From Breviolum minutum Mf 1.05b.01 (Eukaryota > Sar > Dinophyceae > Suessiales > Symbiodiniaceae): a stretch of DNA of 64,000 nucleotides. The notes beneath the pieces are model-generated. The model made no database searches and was not told where the DNA came from. It saw nothing but the letters and a program-made list of their open reading frames with translations. Location: positions 1 to 64,000 of the forward strand of contig DF241578.1 in NCBI GenBank assembly GCA_000507305.1, given 5' to 3'. The translations under genes were made by a program, and so were the position numbers. Below are positions 52,007 through 63,919 of the stretch, in pieces (position 1 is the first letter of the stretch; the number at the start of each line of letters is the position of its first letter).

Positions 52007-52106
52007 GGATCCTTCAATGTAAGCATGGAAGCATGTCACAGTGTAAGCGTGGCATTTGTAGATTGCATCAGCACTGGGTCGTAGAGCGTAGGTCTTACAC
52101 TTAAAG

Positions 52107-53647
52107 CTATGCCACCAGCTTATGGTACAACATGTCCAATGTGCTTGCAGAGTGCCACCCTTTGCCTGTATGGTGTCAAAATGTGTCGAGAAAATTGGGC
52201 TTCACACCAGCATCCAATCTTATGATTCTCCTCCGTGCCATACCCAACAAAGAGGTCACCTGCCACTGGTGGCACTGTGGATCACTGTGGCACTTCCCTT
52301 TTGTATCGAGAAGTTTACCAAGAACTCTTTGGGCCCCGACGTTCTGATTTTCTTCAAAGGTCTCCGCCAAGGCCAGCCAGTACCTCTGAGACCCGGAAAT
52401 CATTTCCAGATCCATCGAATCTATCGAATCCATCGGCTTCAAGGCTTCAAAAGGTCAAAGATTCATTCAGCTTTTGTCACTCTCAACCGTCTCGACTCTC
52501 AACACAACTCCCCATTCCGGGATCACTTTGCTACATCATCAGGCCGTCTCAAATCATCGAACTCCTCAGAGGGTGAGATGCGGCCTACTGATACAGTTCA
52601 ATATGATGTGTGAGTTCAAGGAACAAATGTCTGTCTGAATTCTTGGATCCTGTTTTTCGTGTCAGATTTGATTTTGGAAAAATATCTAACTGCTAACCTT
52701 CAAACTTCAAAAACAAACATCTACAGGACTAGGCAAAATTCAAGCTATGTGTCTTACACTAATCCCTCAATGGTTGGCCTCAGTGGCACACCTACCCCAC
52801 GCCATCCGTTTGTGTCTCCTCATGGACGGTGTAGGCACTGACATACTTGCTGTACATGGTGCGTACGGCGGGGTCTGCCATAGCCTTGTAGGGCAGGAAC
52901 AAAAAATCTTGTAGGCGATGCCCAATGCGGACCTGGCATGCGAAGCAGTCCTGATAGAATGATGAAGGGCTACATGGATTTCTTCAACCATCACCCACTT
53001 TTCACAGCTGAGTTGAATCTGCTAAAGTTGAATGAGTTAACATTACTTCATATTTACAGGTCCAATCGGGCACCTTGACAGCGTCCTTTCCCTTCCCCTT
53101 CACAAACCCTCTCACCTTGAGTTGCTGCTGCGTCTGCCGTGCCAAATGAAGGCAGCCCGCCTACAAGCGAACCCCATCCCAACATGAATGGCAGCCATCC
53201 AATCAAAGAACGGTTCAAAGTGGAGAGCACAAATCTGTTGCAACTAGGTAGCCATTGACATGTACCTGTGAACCTATGTACGACCTTTGCCGCATCTATT
53301 TTCACATCTTGGCTTCGATGCGATGGAACCAAGCATCCCAAAGGTCAAAAGGAATCTCTGGTGTGGTGAAAGACCCAAAGATTCGTCTGTCATCCTTACC
53401 TCATCTCGGTCAGCAGTTTTGCCCCAAAGTTCCGACAATGTCACTGACTGAAGCTCCTCCCAGGCAGGGAGGACAGTGAATTTCGCTAAAAAATTGACCT
53501 GAAAGACTTCACAAAAACCTTGAATGCATTTGAATGCTATGAATTTATATGGATTTTAGGTGTTGTCACAGCCACACCATTTCGTCACGACTCCCCGCTG
53601 CCTCCTTCCAAAGCGTCCGAACCCGGCGCAATGCCGATAAGTTTAAT
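52107..53647 (-). CDS. unrecognised gene with Cys pair, eight exons, 3' end complete
   Basis: Exons: 53647-53589, 53485-53400, 53355-53314, 53160-53074, 52950-52803, 52584-52535, 52385-52319, 52165-52107 (stop TAG). All joins are in phase: 198 residues plus stop. Segments in order: ALRRVRTLWKEAAGS, KFTVLPAWEELQSVTLSELW, IPFDLWDAWFHRIE, LARQTQQQLKVRGFVKGKGK, DCFACQVRIGHRLQDFLFLP, YKAMADPAVRTMYSKYVSAY, SPSEEFDDLRRPDDRYWLAL, GKGWHSASTLDMLYHKL. It is rich in Trp and basic residues and mostly helical. Two GC donors (ATCGAA|GCCAAG; GGATG|GCGTGG), the others GT. The stop lies only 100 nt before the start of the next gene, so the two would form a tight head-to-tail pair. Family not recognised; a mitochondrial complex subunit is one possibility, without proof. 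Confidence 0.72.
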
Positions 53648-54447
53648 CTCAGCAATGCACAAAGTGATCACAAGGAACCGTGACACGAAGCCACTGCCGG
53701 GAGACACACACAAAAGACAGGAATCCAATCACTGCAAGCCTGGCATGTCATGTTTGTCATCACTGTTTTTGGGTCTGGCGCCCTTTGCCGGCAAGCACCA
53801 TGGCGATCAGTTATGTACATGTGTGCGTGGCGGTGAGACTTCCACACTGACACTTTTAAAGAAAAGACATCTCTCCTGGACAAAAACCCAGTTGTGTCAT
53901 ATCTTGAGATTGAGGCTGAGATGACTATGATGCTGAAGTCCAACTTGATGTTGGTGCTTCTTGGAGTACACTTATGTGAAGAAAAAGAGACCTGTAAGTG
54001 CACATGTAAGCAATGTTACACAATCTGAGAGTTCGTCACTCGTCATATCTGATAGGCAAGATAGTTTCAGAACAAAATGCCACAATCCTAGACACAAGTT
54101 GCAAAGCAAGAAGTGATTGAAACTTGGACTTCGTGCAAGCTATGCCTTGGCATGCCTTGGCCATAAACTCTTTACATTTGTGCAAAAAATATTGTACACT
54201 TCCAATTTGGTGCTCTGTGCACTTTTTGAGCGGTACATTCAAAAATTCTGACGTGTGCTAAGTGCTATCCAAATTTGGCGTCTGTGAGCCCAAGTGCAGT
54301 GCGCTTTGCAAACAAAGCCCTGTCCTCTGATTCCACAACATGACAAGGAAAAAAACACAAAAGAATTAGAATTCATATAAAAAAAAACACAGCGCAAAAA
54401 AAAACAGCTTAAAAAAAAACAATGCACAAAACTGCAACTGAATATAC
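53648..54447. other. interval between head-to-tail genes
   Basis: The 5' exons of the 52.1-53.6 kb gene should begin here. No exon could be joined. 54335-54425 is A-rich (runs of 7-9 A) and lies just downstream of the next gene's stop at 54448. Confidence 0.4.
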
Positions 54448-57400
54448 TTATACTATGGAGCTTCCAAACCATTTGAGTTTGCATTCCTCAATAACAACCC
54501 GTTCGGCAAAACAGGCCTTCCAGCCTTCCAGCTTGCATCTTGCCATTTTGATCCATGGCTGCTCTATTGGCATCTCGGGGGTCGAGTGACCTCTCTCCCA
54601 ACTCTCCAAGCACGACAGAAACAAGGTTTCTGTGGAGGTTGGATGCTCAACCCTAACATGACCTATCACTGGCCCTCCAAGTGCAAAAGAATGGCACAAA
54701 ATGAAGAAGGCCAACTGCAATGCACAGGTCAACACTTTCTGCGAATTGCTTGCAATGCCTTTAGCATTGCAAGCGTTGAAGGCTAAACAAATGTTCCAAT
54801 GACACGAACTGACAAGTAAGAGGGAGGAAGTGGTGACTTTTTGAGAAAGATCCCACACCTGTGCATCTATTCAACCCTATTGAACTCATGGACCTACAGT
54901 TTCCCAGACCCCAAAGGGCCCTGGAGCCTCTCTTCAATTCAGATGAGACAAATAAACACCCAGCAAATACAGCAATGAAATGCAATGAACTAATCAAGTC
55001 TTGTTTGGTGACAGTTTTTACATGGTTTCACACTTTTTGAATCTCTTTCTTCGAAAGTGGCTCCAGGTTTGGCTTGTACAGCGCTCACGAGTTGCGCATC
55101 CCACAGTGTCTCACACTGTCCCGATGGGTCCAGGCTCGCTTGCGCACCTGCATCAAACACGATTGCAGGGATGACACGTTTGCTTTCCAGGTGAATTTCA
55201 TGATTCTCAACCCGAAATCAACTCGTTCCGCCTCATTTCTTCACTTCTTACCAGCTGGTCTCTTCAAAACCTCGCTGTATTCCGGGCAAGTGGGGCAAGT
55301 GTGAAAGGTGGATCAGAGATCAGATTGAAATCATTTGAAATTCATGGTGCGGTGTCTCTTGCCCCTGGCCCAATGTTCTACTTGCGAATACGTGATAGTC
55401 ATTGACTTGAGTTGTTCGATAAACAATTCAACATTGATGCACATGATACGGCGCTCCCATCTTTCCTGCCTTGGTCTTTGCAACCGCCTGAAAGCACGAA
55501 TGAAATGGGGACACTGGCTTTACTGATTCCCTGTGATTTCAGTGAATATTTGAGGCAAAACCAAATGTAATCTTCATAAAAACATCAAAACATAAAAACA
55601 TCTAAAAAAGATACACAAACAATTTGTTTTTATCACAATTTCATACTTTCTAAGATAATTTCAACAATATTCTTCTCATCCGGCTGTTCTCTTCTCATCC
55701 ACGGCACCTTGGCTTTCGCTTTCGCCTTCGCTTTTGCCTTGGCCGATGGTTTGGTGGATGCCTTGGCCTTCGGAGTCGCTTTGGCCTGGCGCAGCATAGC
55801 ATGGATAATACAGAGATGGAATCAGACTTCATTGGGGAATTGTTTCTAGTGTTTACAGGCCTTTTTATATATGATATATACAAATTTATTCATATCTAAA
55901 TATTTTCATTTTGTTTCTTGTCTCTGTTTGGTTGTAACAAAATATTTACACCTGCTTTCCAAGAGTGTCTTTTTTCCGTTGAAATAACTGCTGTGTGCAT
56001 GGCTTTGCGAAATTTCCGCTGTAGCAACCTGCCCCGGACGCCTTGGCCTTCGCCTTTGCAGATGCCTTTGCAGAGGCTTTGGCCTGGAGGGTTGACAAAC
56101 ATGGCTTGAGCAGGTTGCTCAACCTATACCATATATTGCGACGGACCCGCACTTAGAATATTCAAAAAAACATATGTCAGACCCGACTGCACTTAGAATA
56201 CCCAAAACCACTGCACTTAGAATATTCCACCAATTCAAAATACACCGCACTTAGAATATTTTCTGCTCCCGGTCTACCAGAAATGCGTAAAAACCCACAG
56301 TTTTTTGCAAAAATACCGCACTTAGAATATTCATGTTTCACCGTCTTATCTCGCTTGGAAATTCAGCGGGGTATAAGTACAAAGAAAATCAACCAGAAAA
56401 TAACATCACCAATATAAATGCTATAAATGCTTCTTTTGGGAAAAGGCGATGAGATTGTATCCCAGTTCATCCGGGCCATAGCAAAGACTTTTCTCCCCAT
56501 CTTGTGCAGCGATAGTTGCATGGTCACCCCGAACAATGCCACTCGCTACAAGCCAATGATAAGGAATCCTTATATACTACAGAACCTTGCAGGAAAACCA
56601 TTCTACCTATCAGATGAACAACTGCCGCTGGAACTATCCAAAAATCTACTTTTCTATGTTCACAAAAGGGTCATGACAAATCTACCTGTCCGTACACTAC
56701 CTGCCCCTATAACTCCCCATCACAAGTAATAACATGTATTTTGACGGATGTGAAGCTCTGACCCCTGGAATATTCTAAGTGCGGTATATTTTTACATATC
56801 GAAGAAAAGGACTGCATAACAAAATGTTGACGGTGATCGTAGGGAAAATGTTGCTAGATATCTTTCTAATATGCCCTGAATGGAGTCTAATTAAATTCAA
56901 AAAATATTGGATCTCTATACTCGATGCTTTAGACCTCCAACAAATCCAGAGACAACACCACACAAGAATAGTTAAACAGTGTGACCTGGTCGTGTTTCCA
57001 AGCATTAGTTTGGGGCTTGCAAATTATTGAAAAAGACTTACATATACAGATACACATATAGTCTTCAAATGGTAAACGTTTCAAAAAAGATTGTTTTTTC
57101 TCACGTAGAAAATCATCAATGATTTGATGATTGATGCTTGGTTTCAACAATATCTCTATATTTACGTGATACCAGACGACCACAGGGAGTTCATAATGTA
57201 TGATTAAATTTTCGGAAACAGGGTTCTATATATGTGTTTCTCCGTCACTTAAGATGGGTGGATAGAGAGATAGTAGATACTTTTCACAGAATACATATGA
57301 TTACATATACACATGTTCTTTCTGCTGTGGGCCCCCCTTTCACCAAAACAGCACAAAACGACTTTCTTTAAAAAAACATGTCCGGCAACATGTTCTTATA

Positions 57401-58067
57401 CACCCCCTGTCTCCCGTGTGTGAAAATGTATCGCGCATAGAATCTTTCAGCGGCCAGAGCGTCACACCGGTGGGAATATATGTTATCACTTGTCATGGGA
57501 AATTGAAGGAACAGGTAGTGTGTGACTACCTAGCTTAGTCTTGACAAGTTTTTGGGAAGGTCGAAAAAAGATAGATCATTCCTGACGGACAATACCTTAG
57601 AACCCCGGATAATTTCTATCTACGTGCGAAAAAAATCCTTGATGGTAGGTATGCAGATAGATGAATCAAAGAAGTTCAAAAGCTAAATAGTCGAAATAGA
57701 TAGATTGCAGGGTAGGTGGTTTACACAGAATATGTTTGTACTTTTCTGTCGTTGGACCCTTTTTCAGTGAGCAACGCAAAACGGTTCTCCGAAATAAAAC
57801 TGTCCGGCAACATGTTCTTTTACGGCATCGGCCAGGATACATGTCATCAGTTGTGATTGGGAATAAGAAGGACACGTAGCGTAGGACTACCTAGATTAGT
57901 CATGACAAGCTTTTTGGAAGATAGAAGGAAGATAGAAAAAGAGATCATTCGTGACAGCCACCATTGGAGCCCCGCTTGTAATACCGGTAGTTGCGCGGAT
58001 AATTTCTACCTAAGTGCGAGAAAATCCGCTATGGTAGGTATTTAAATATATCAATCTATGAAGTTCA

Positions 58068-58107
<40 letters not shown>

Positions 58108-61100
58108 GTAGATAGATAGATAGATCGATAGATAGATAGATAGATTGATAGATAGCTAGATAGATTGATAGATAGACAGACAGATAGGTAGATAGATAGA
58201 TAGATAGAAAGATAGATAGTTAGATAGATAGATAGATAGATAGATGAATAGATCGATAGATAGATAGTAGGTGGTTTTCACAGAATGTGTTTATATTGTT
58301 TCTGTCGTGGGTCCCCTTTTTAACTTTGAAACATCACAAAACATTGTTTTTTCAAAGAAGAGTGTCCGGCAACATCTTCTTATACATTTTTCTTTCATAT
58401 GTGAAAACATACCGCACTTAGAATATTCCGGGGGCCAGAGCTTCACATCGGTCAGAATACAAGTTTTCACGTGCGGTGATGGGGAATTAGAGAGACACGT
58501 AGTGTAGGACACGTAGATGAGTCCTGAGTAGGGTTTTAAAGAGAAAAAAAGATCAATCATAACGGACAATTACTTAAAGAACCCCGCTTGTAGTACCAGT
58601 ATTTCCGGGGAAAATTTCTTTCTAAGTGCAAGAGCAACTCATTGATAGACGGTATGCAGATAGATCAATCCCAAAAAACACGAAAAACAATAGATAGACA
58701 GATAGATAGATAGACAGATACATAAACAAATCAAAAAAAATCTGGATAGATAGTAAGAAGGATGACTAGACAGACAGACAGGCAGACAGACAGGCGGGCA
58801 GGCAAACAGGCAAACAGACAGACAGACAGACGGACAGACAGACAGACAGACGGACAGACGGACAGACGGACAGACGGACAGACGGACAGACAGACAGACA
58901 GACGGACAGACAGACAGACAGACAGATAGATAGATAGGTAGATAGATAAATAGCAGGTGGTTTTCACAGAATTCGTTGATATGTTTTCTGTTGTGGGACT
59001 CCTTTCCATGTCAAAAAATCACAAAACCGGCAACATTTTCTTATACAGCCTTTTTCTTCCATATGTGAAAATATACCGCACTTAGAATATTCCGGGGGCC
59101 AGAGCTTCACATCGGTCGGGTTCATGTTACCACTTGTGATGGGGAATTGGCGGGACACGTACTGTAGGACACATAGGTCAGTCATGACTAGTTTTTTGGA
59201 AGAAAGAAAAATCGATAGATCATTCCTGACGGACAATCACTTAGAACTCCGCTTGTACCACTGGTAGTTCTCGGGAGACTTTCTAAGTCCAAGAAAACAT
59301 CTTTGATAGAAGGTATGCAGAATCAAAAACCCAAAAAGTTCAATAGATAGATAGTTAGATAGATAGCAGGGTAGGTGGTGTACAAGACTATGTTTATAGT
59401 TTTTCTTTTGTGGGACCCCTCTCACCAAAGCATCACAAAAGGGCGTTCTCGAAAAAAAAACGAATGTCCGGCAACATGTTCTTATACAGTCCCCTTTATT
59501 CCATATGTACAAATACATCGCACTTAGAATATTCCCGGGGTCAGAGCGCCACATCGGTCAGGATACATGTGTGCTGGAAATAAAAGGAACAGCCAGTGCA
59601 GAAGCACGTAGATCAGTCATGATCAGTTGTTTGGAAGATAGAAAAATGGATAGATCATTCCTGACGCACAATAACTTAGAACCCGGCTTGTAATACCGGT
59701 AGTTCTGGGGAGACTGTTTATCTAAGTGCAAGAAAAACATCTTTGATATTAGGTGTGCAGATGTAGATAGATAGCTCCAAAGAAGTTCAGTAGAAAGACA
59801 AACAGATAAATAAATCAAAAAAACAAATAGATAGACAAATCAAACATACATAGAAAAACCAAACAGATAGATAGAGAGATAGATAGATAGATAGATAGAT
59901 CGATAGATCGATAGATCGATAGATCGATAGATCGATAGATCGATAGATCGATAGATCGATAGATCGATAGATCGATAGATAGATAGATCGATAGATAGAT
60001 AGATAGATAGCAGGGTACTGGGTGTGGTTAACACAGAATGTGTTTACATCTTTTCTGTTTTTGGACCCCTTTTCACCAATACATCACAAAACGGTTTTCT
60101 CGCAAAAGATTGTCCGGCAACATTTTTTGTACGGTTTTCATTTCCATATGTGAAAATACATCGCACTTAGAATATTCCGGGGACCAGAGCGTCACATCGG
60201 TCGGGATACGTGTTATCACTTGTGACGGGGAATTAGACGGACACGTAGTGTAGGACAACGTAGATTAGGCATGACGGACAATTGCTTAGAACTCCGCTTG
60301 TAGTACCAACATTTCTGTGGATTATTTCTGTCCAAGTGCGCAAAAAGTTCTTAATGGTAGGTAGGTGGATCAATAAATCACAGAATTTCAACAGGGACAC
60401 AAAAAAATATGTAGATAGATAAATAGTAGGTGGTTTTCACAGAATGTGTTGATGTTTGTTTCTGTCGTGGGACCCCTTTTGATGCATCACAAAACTTGTT
60501 TTTCTTTAAAAAGATTGTCCAGGAACATTTTCTTCTTTCATATTGTGAAAATATACCGCACTTAGAATATTGCGGGGGCCAGAGCTTCACATTGGTCAGA
60601 ATACATGTTTTCACGTGTGCTGGAAATAAAAGGATCAGCCAGTGCAGAAACACGTAGATTAGTCATGATCAGTTTTTTTGGAAGATAGAAAAATGGATAG
60701 ATCATTCGTGACGCACAATAACTTAGAACCCGGCTTGTAAGACCGGTAATTCTGGGGAGGCTTTCTATCTAAGTGCAAGAAAAGCATCTTGGATAGTAGG
60801 CATGTAGATAGATGAATCAAAGAAGTTCATTAGAACGACAAACAGATGAAAAAATCAATGAACAAATAGATAGATAATTCAAAGATGAATAGAAACACCA
60901 AACCGAGAGATAGATAGATAGATAGATCGATAGATCGATAGATCGATAGATCGATAGATCGATAGATCGATAGATAGATAGATAGATAGATAGACCAACA
61001 GACAGATGGATAGATAGATAGCAAGACACTGGCTGTGGTTTACACAGAATGTGTTTACATCTGTTCTGTTGCTGGACCCCTTTTCACCAAAACATCACAA

Positions 61101-63919
61101 AACGTTGTTTTTCAAAAAAAGATTGTCCGGAAACATTTTCTTGTACAGTTCTTTTTTCCATATGTGAAAATATACTGCACTTAGAATATTCCGGGGGCCA
61201 GAGCTTCGCATCGGTCAGAATACATGTTTTCACGTATGATGGGGAAGTAGAGGGACATGCAGTGTAGGAACACGTAGATTAGTCATGACTCGTTTTTTTG
61301 AAGATCAACAAAAATATATAGGATCATTTGTGACGGACAATACTTAGAACCCACGTTTGGAATACCGGAAGTTCTAGGGAGATCTTCTACAGTACCCCAG
61401 TGCGAAAACAATCCTTAATGGCAGGTATGTAGATAGGTAAATCAAGCGGAGTTCTAGGTGATGAACGTCACGAATGATCTATCTATTTCTGCCTCATACA
61501 ACTTGTCATGACATGTCATGACTAATCTACGTGCTCCTACACTTCTTGCCCCTTTAATTCCCCATCAGAAGTGGTGTCATGTATTCCGACTGATGTGAAG
61601 CTCTGGCCCCCGGAATATTCTAAGTGCGGTAAATTTTCACATATGGAAGAAAGGGACTGTATTGTTTGCGGGCATTTTCTGTTTTTTCCAACCGTGCGTG
61701 ATGTTTCCCGAAAAGGAGTCTCACAGCAGAAAAAAATAATGTATATATATATATATATTATCTGTGAAAACTATCTGCCATCTTTCTATCCACCTATCTA
61801 TAGTGACGGACAAACACCTAGAACCCTACATTAAGAACCCCCCCTGAGCTTTTGACATCAAATGATGAAAGTCTACATGAGAAAAAGGTGTTGTTTTTCT
61901 TTCCCCTGTGTAGTCAAATAAATTTGATTTGATGACATTGTAAGGTGAGGAACACCATATATACATGGAGGTCTTTCACAGTACAATCTGAAAGCCCCCA
62001 AACAAGTGTTTAGAAAACTAGTTTTTATATATACGCAAATCTTCTTTGCAGACTTGGAATATTCTAAGTGCTAATATTCTAAGTGCAGTGTTTTTGAATA
62101 TTCTAAGTGCGGTGGATTGTTAGTCGGCTATTTTTTGTACCGGGATTGGGGGATACCTGAATATTCTAAGTGCGGGTCCGTCGCGATACATCCATAATAC
62201 ATCTGTAATATATCCGTATTACATCCATAATATATACATTCCGTATACAGTATACGCACTTTGCATAGCATTCAATATAGATGCCCCAAAGCGAATCTAA
62301 AGGTTTGAGAAAGTCATGGTGAGTCTCTGGGAAAACTTGATTCATGGAGACAAGACATTTACAGGACAGAAAAAATATGCTTGCCATGCCATCCTCAGCA
62401 TTGCAAACCAGCTTGATTCAGACGCGTTGGAGCATCAAAAATCATTGCATTCACTGCCTCAAACTCACCATCGCGTTGTGAAAACCTGGGTGCCACACCT
62501 TTGCGGCTGGCTTCTTGAGGACGGGAGCTTCTTCCATCTCCTCAATAGCTCCGCCCAATGCCAAATGGTCATATTACCCAGGGATACAAATTGGGGGTAG
62601 TAGGAAAAGGTGCCACATTGGTATTACCCATGTCCATACTCAAAATCTAACGATCCTCATCTTCGTCTTCTTCATCGTCTTCGCCATCCTCTTCTTCACC
62701 ATCCTGGGAACCGCAGGTATGCACCATCATGACGAAGTGACCGCACTGCTTTGAAGATACTTGCCCTGGTAAGGTCCTCCGATGGTCAATGAAACACCAT
62801 GCTGAACCTTCAACTGAAACCCACAATAATCATCTGACACGCTAGCCTCCTCCTACAGTCGTCAGAAAGGGCACAAAGAACGGATAGATCGGATGGTCCG
62901 CGAGTTCCGTCCAAAGACATACAACTGTGAAAGGAATCCACCTTAGGCTTTCTGATTTTGGGAAATCACCCTTCATACTTTGCATCCTATCACAGCTGAA
63001 GTATCAAGTTGTAGCTCTTCTTACCTTCCCGAAATGCTTGTTGCGCACCTCTTCTTCATCCTCTTCTTCCTCATCCTCGTCTGCCTCGTCTGCTTGTTCT
63101 TCTTCCACATCCTGACTGCAAGGGGTGCAATAGAACGCTTATGTAAGGAATGTGAATATTATCATGCCTGCACTTCCGAACAAAATTCAAAATCAATGCA
63201 ACATCTGAATCTGTAATCCTCTACTTTGGTTTCCTCAAGCTCTTCTCTGGTGTCTTCTCCAAAGTATTTCGTCCATCCATTTCCAGACAAAGCGCCAGTG
63301 ACCAAAATGGGAATCAGATAGAATCAGCATCAAAGCTGGGATCCGAAAAGGAAGGAAGAAGCTCAATCTACAATAATGGACGATAGATTCTGGACTCGAT
63401 GTGATAGTACATCAAGGTCACTGAACCAGGCCTCCTTCACAGGTGCGGCGGCCTTCGCTTTTGCTTTCGCTTTTCCCTTGGCCTTCGCTTTCGCAACGGA
63501 TACCTGGTGAGTTTTACGTCAGTCGTTGTAATCTCTCCAAAACATTCTGGGAAAGGACATGGATGGACCATCCCATCGGAGATTCTTTGCCCACTTTCGC
63601 ATGGCTCTTCCGAAATGTATAGTCGAGTCAGGAACCCCAAAACAAAATTGAAAATAGAAAAAGTCCGTTGGTTTTCCCTTTTCGATCTTCACCTTGGACT
63701 TCTTCGACGCCGGCTCCTGGAGACTCTTCAGACATCTTGAAATGACTGGGCAGTTCTCCCTGGTTGGGGTTCAATGTTGAACGGTGATGCAAATAATACC
63801 AGGATCTCAAATCCAAACCAACAGCAGATCATCTTCAAGCCATTCGTAAATCAACAAGTTGGCCCCCCAAGCCAACAAAGCATGTCCTCGTCCTCCTCCT
63901 TAGGATCTTCTTCAGCCTC
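54448..63919 (-). CDS. acidic and Lys/Ala-rich (histone H1-like) protein, gene interrupted by a 6-kb element
   Basis: Exons: 63919 to about 63866, 63716-63693, then the firm set 63503-63422, 63256-63225, 63111-63025, 62703-62652, 62548-62499, 56083-56033, 55785-55708, 55487-55443, 55205-55089, 54929-54898, 54652-54448 (stop TAA). The firm set gives 277 codons, all in phase. Order of blocks: basic [13 protein letters not shown]; acidic [19 protein letters not shown] and [16 protein letters not shown]; basic [17 protein letters not shown] and [15 protein letters not shown]; then a mixed domain with [19 protein letters not shown] and a Cys/Trp-rich end ([20 protein letters not shown]). Such blocks are typical of nuclear chromatin- or RNA-binding proteins; the function is inferred. 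Donor after 56033 is GC (GGG|GCAGGT). The 6.4-kb intron 62498-56084 holds the inverted-repeat element. Confidence 0.72.
56136..56164 (+). repeat. left terminal inverted repeat
   Basis: Twenty-nine bases, inverted copy of 62158-62186 with one difference at the second base. The inner half is the 15-nt motif that recurs through the element. Confidence 0.88.
58071..58268. repeat. GATA microsatellite
   Basis: About 200 nt of GATA with scattered GATC, GACA and GATT variants, at a unit boundary of the array. Similar runs occur at 59868-60010 (alternating GATA and GATC) and 60906-61020. Confidence 0.92.
58765..58938. repeat. GACA/GACG microsatellite
   Basis: A run of ACAGACAGACGG variants that passes into GATA at its right end. 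It yields a long Ser/Val/Cys/Leu frame on the minus strand that is not a gene. Confidence 0.9.
59868..60010. repeat. GATA/GATC microsatellite
   Basis: Regular GATAGATC octamers (about twelve) flanked by pure GATA, at another unit boundary of the array. 60906-61020 is a shorter copy of the same design. Confidence 0.9.

Larger units (their letters stand above)
57230..61450. repeat. tandem array of a ~0.4-0.7-kb unit inside the element
   Basis: At least seven direct units, each in this order: GTAGGTGGTTTTCACAGAAT, a CACAAAACG tract, TGTCCGGCAACATGTTCTTA, a CATATGTGAAAATATACC tract leading to GCACTTAGAATATTC, then GGGGGCCAGAGCTTCACATC, GGACACGTAGTGTAGGACAC, TAGATCATTCCTGACGGACA and GTATGCAGATAGAT running into GATA repeats. 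Motif copies at 58414, 59078, 59520, 60163, 60558 and 61177 mark successive units; two earlier units (57230-57730 and 57730-58270) are worn. Inverted part-copies lie at about 56660-56800 (motif 56768) and 61455-61700 (motif 61613). Confidence 0.85.
56136..62186. mobile_element. 6,051-bp non-autonomous DNA transposon with inverted repeats and TA flanks
   Basis: The left end (56136-56164) is TTGCGACGGACCCGCACTTA followed by GAATATTCA; the right end (62158-62186) is its inverted copy with 28 of 29 bases equal. TA stands on both sides (56134-56135 and 62187-62188), as in Tc1/mariner-like insertions. Below each end are further copies of GCACTTAGAATATTC: at 56149, 56189 (variant), 56213, 56247 (variant), 56318 on the left, and inverted at 62057, 62072 (variant), 62096, 62159 on the right. 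The inside holds a tandem array and microsatellites and no recognisable transposase; the frame 56427-56729 is protein-like but unassigned. It lies in an intron of the acidic/Lys-Ala gene, about 50 nt upstream of exon 56083-56033. Confidence 0.85.

Noticed and set aside
58731-61029. Several minus-strand frames rich in Ser, Ile, Leu, Tyr or Ser, Val, Cys.
   Set aside because: They translate the GATA, GATC and GACA microsatellites of the array.
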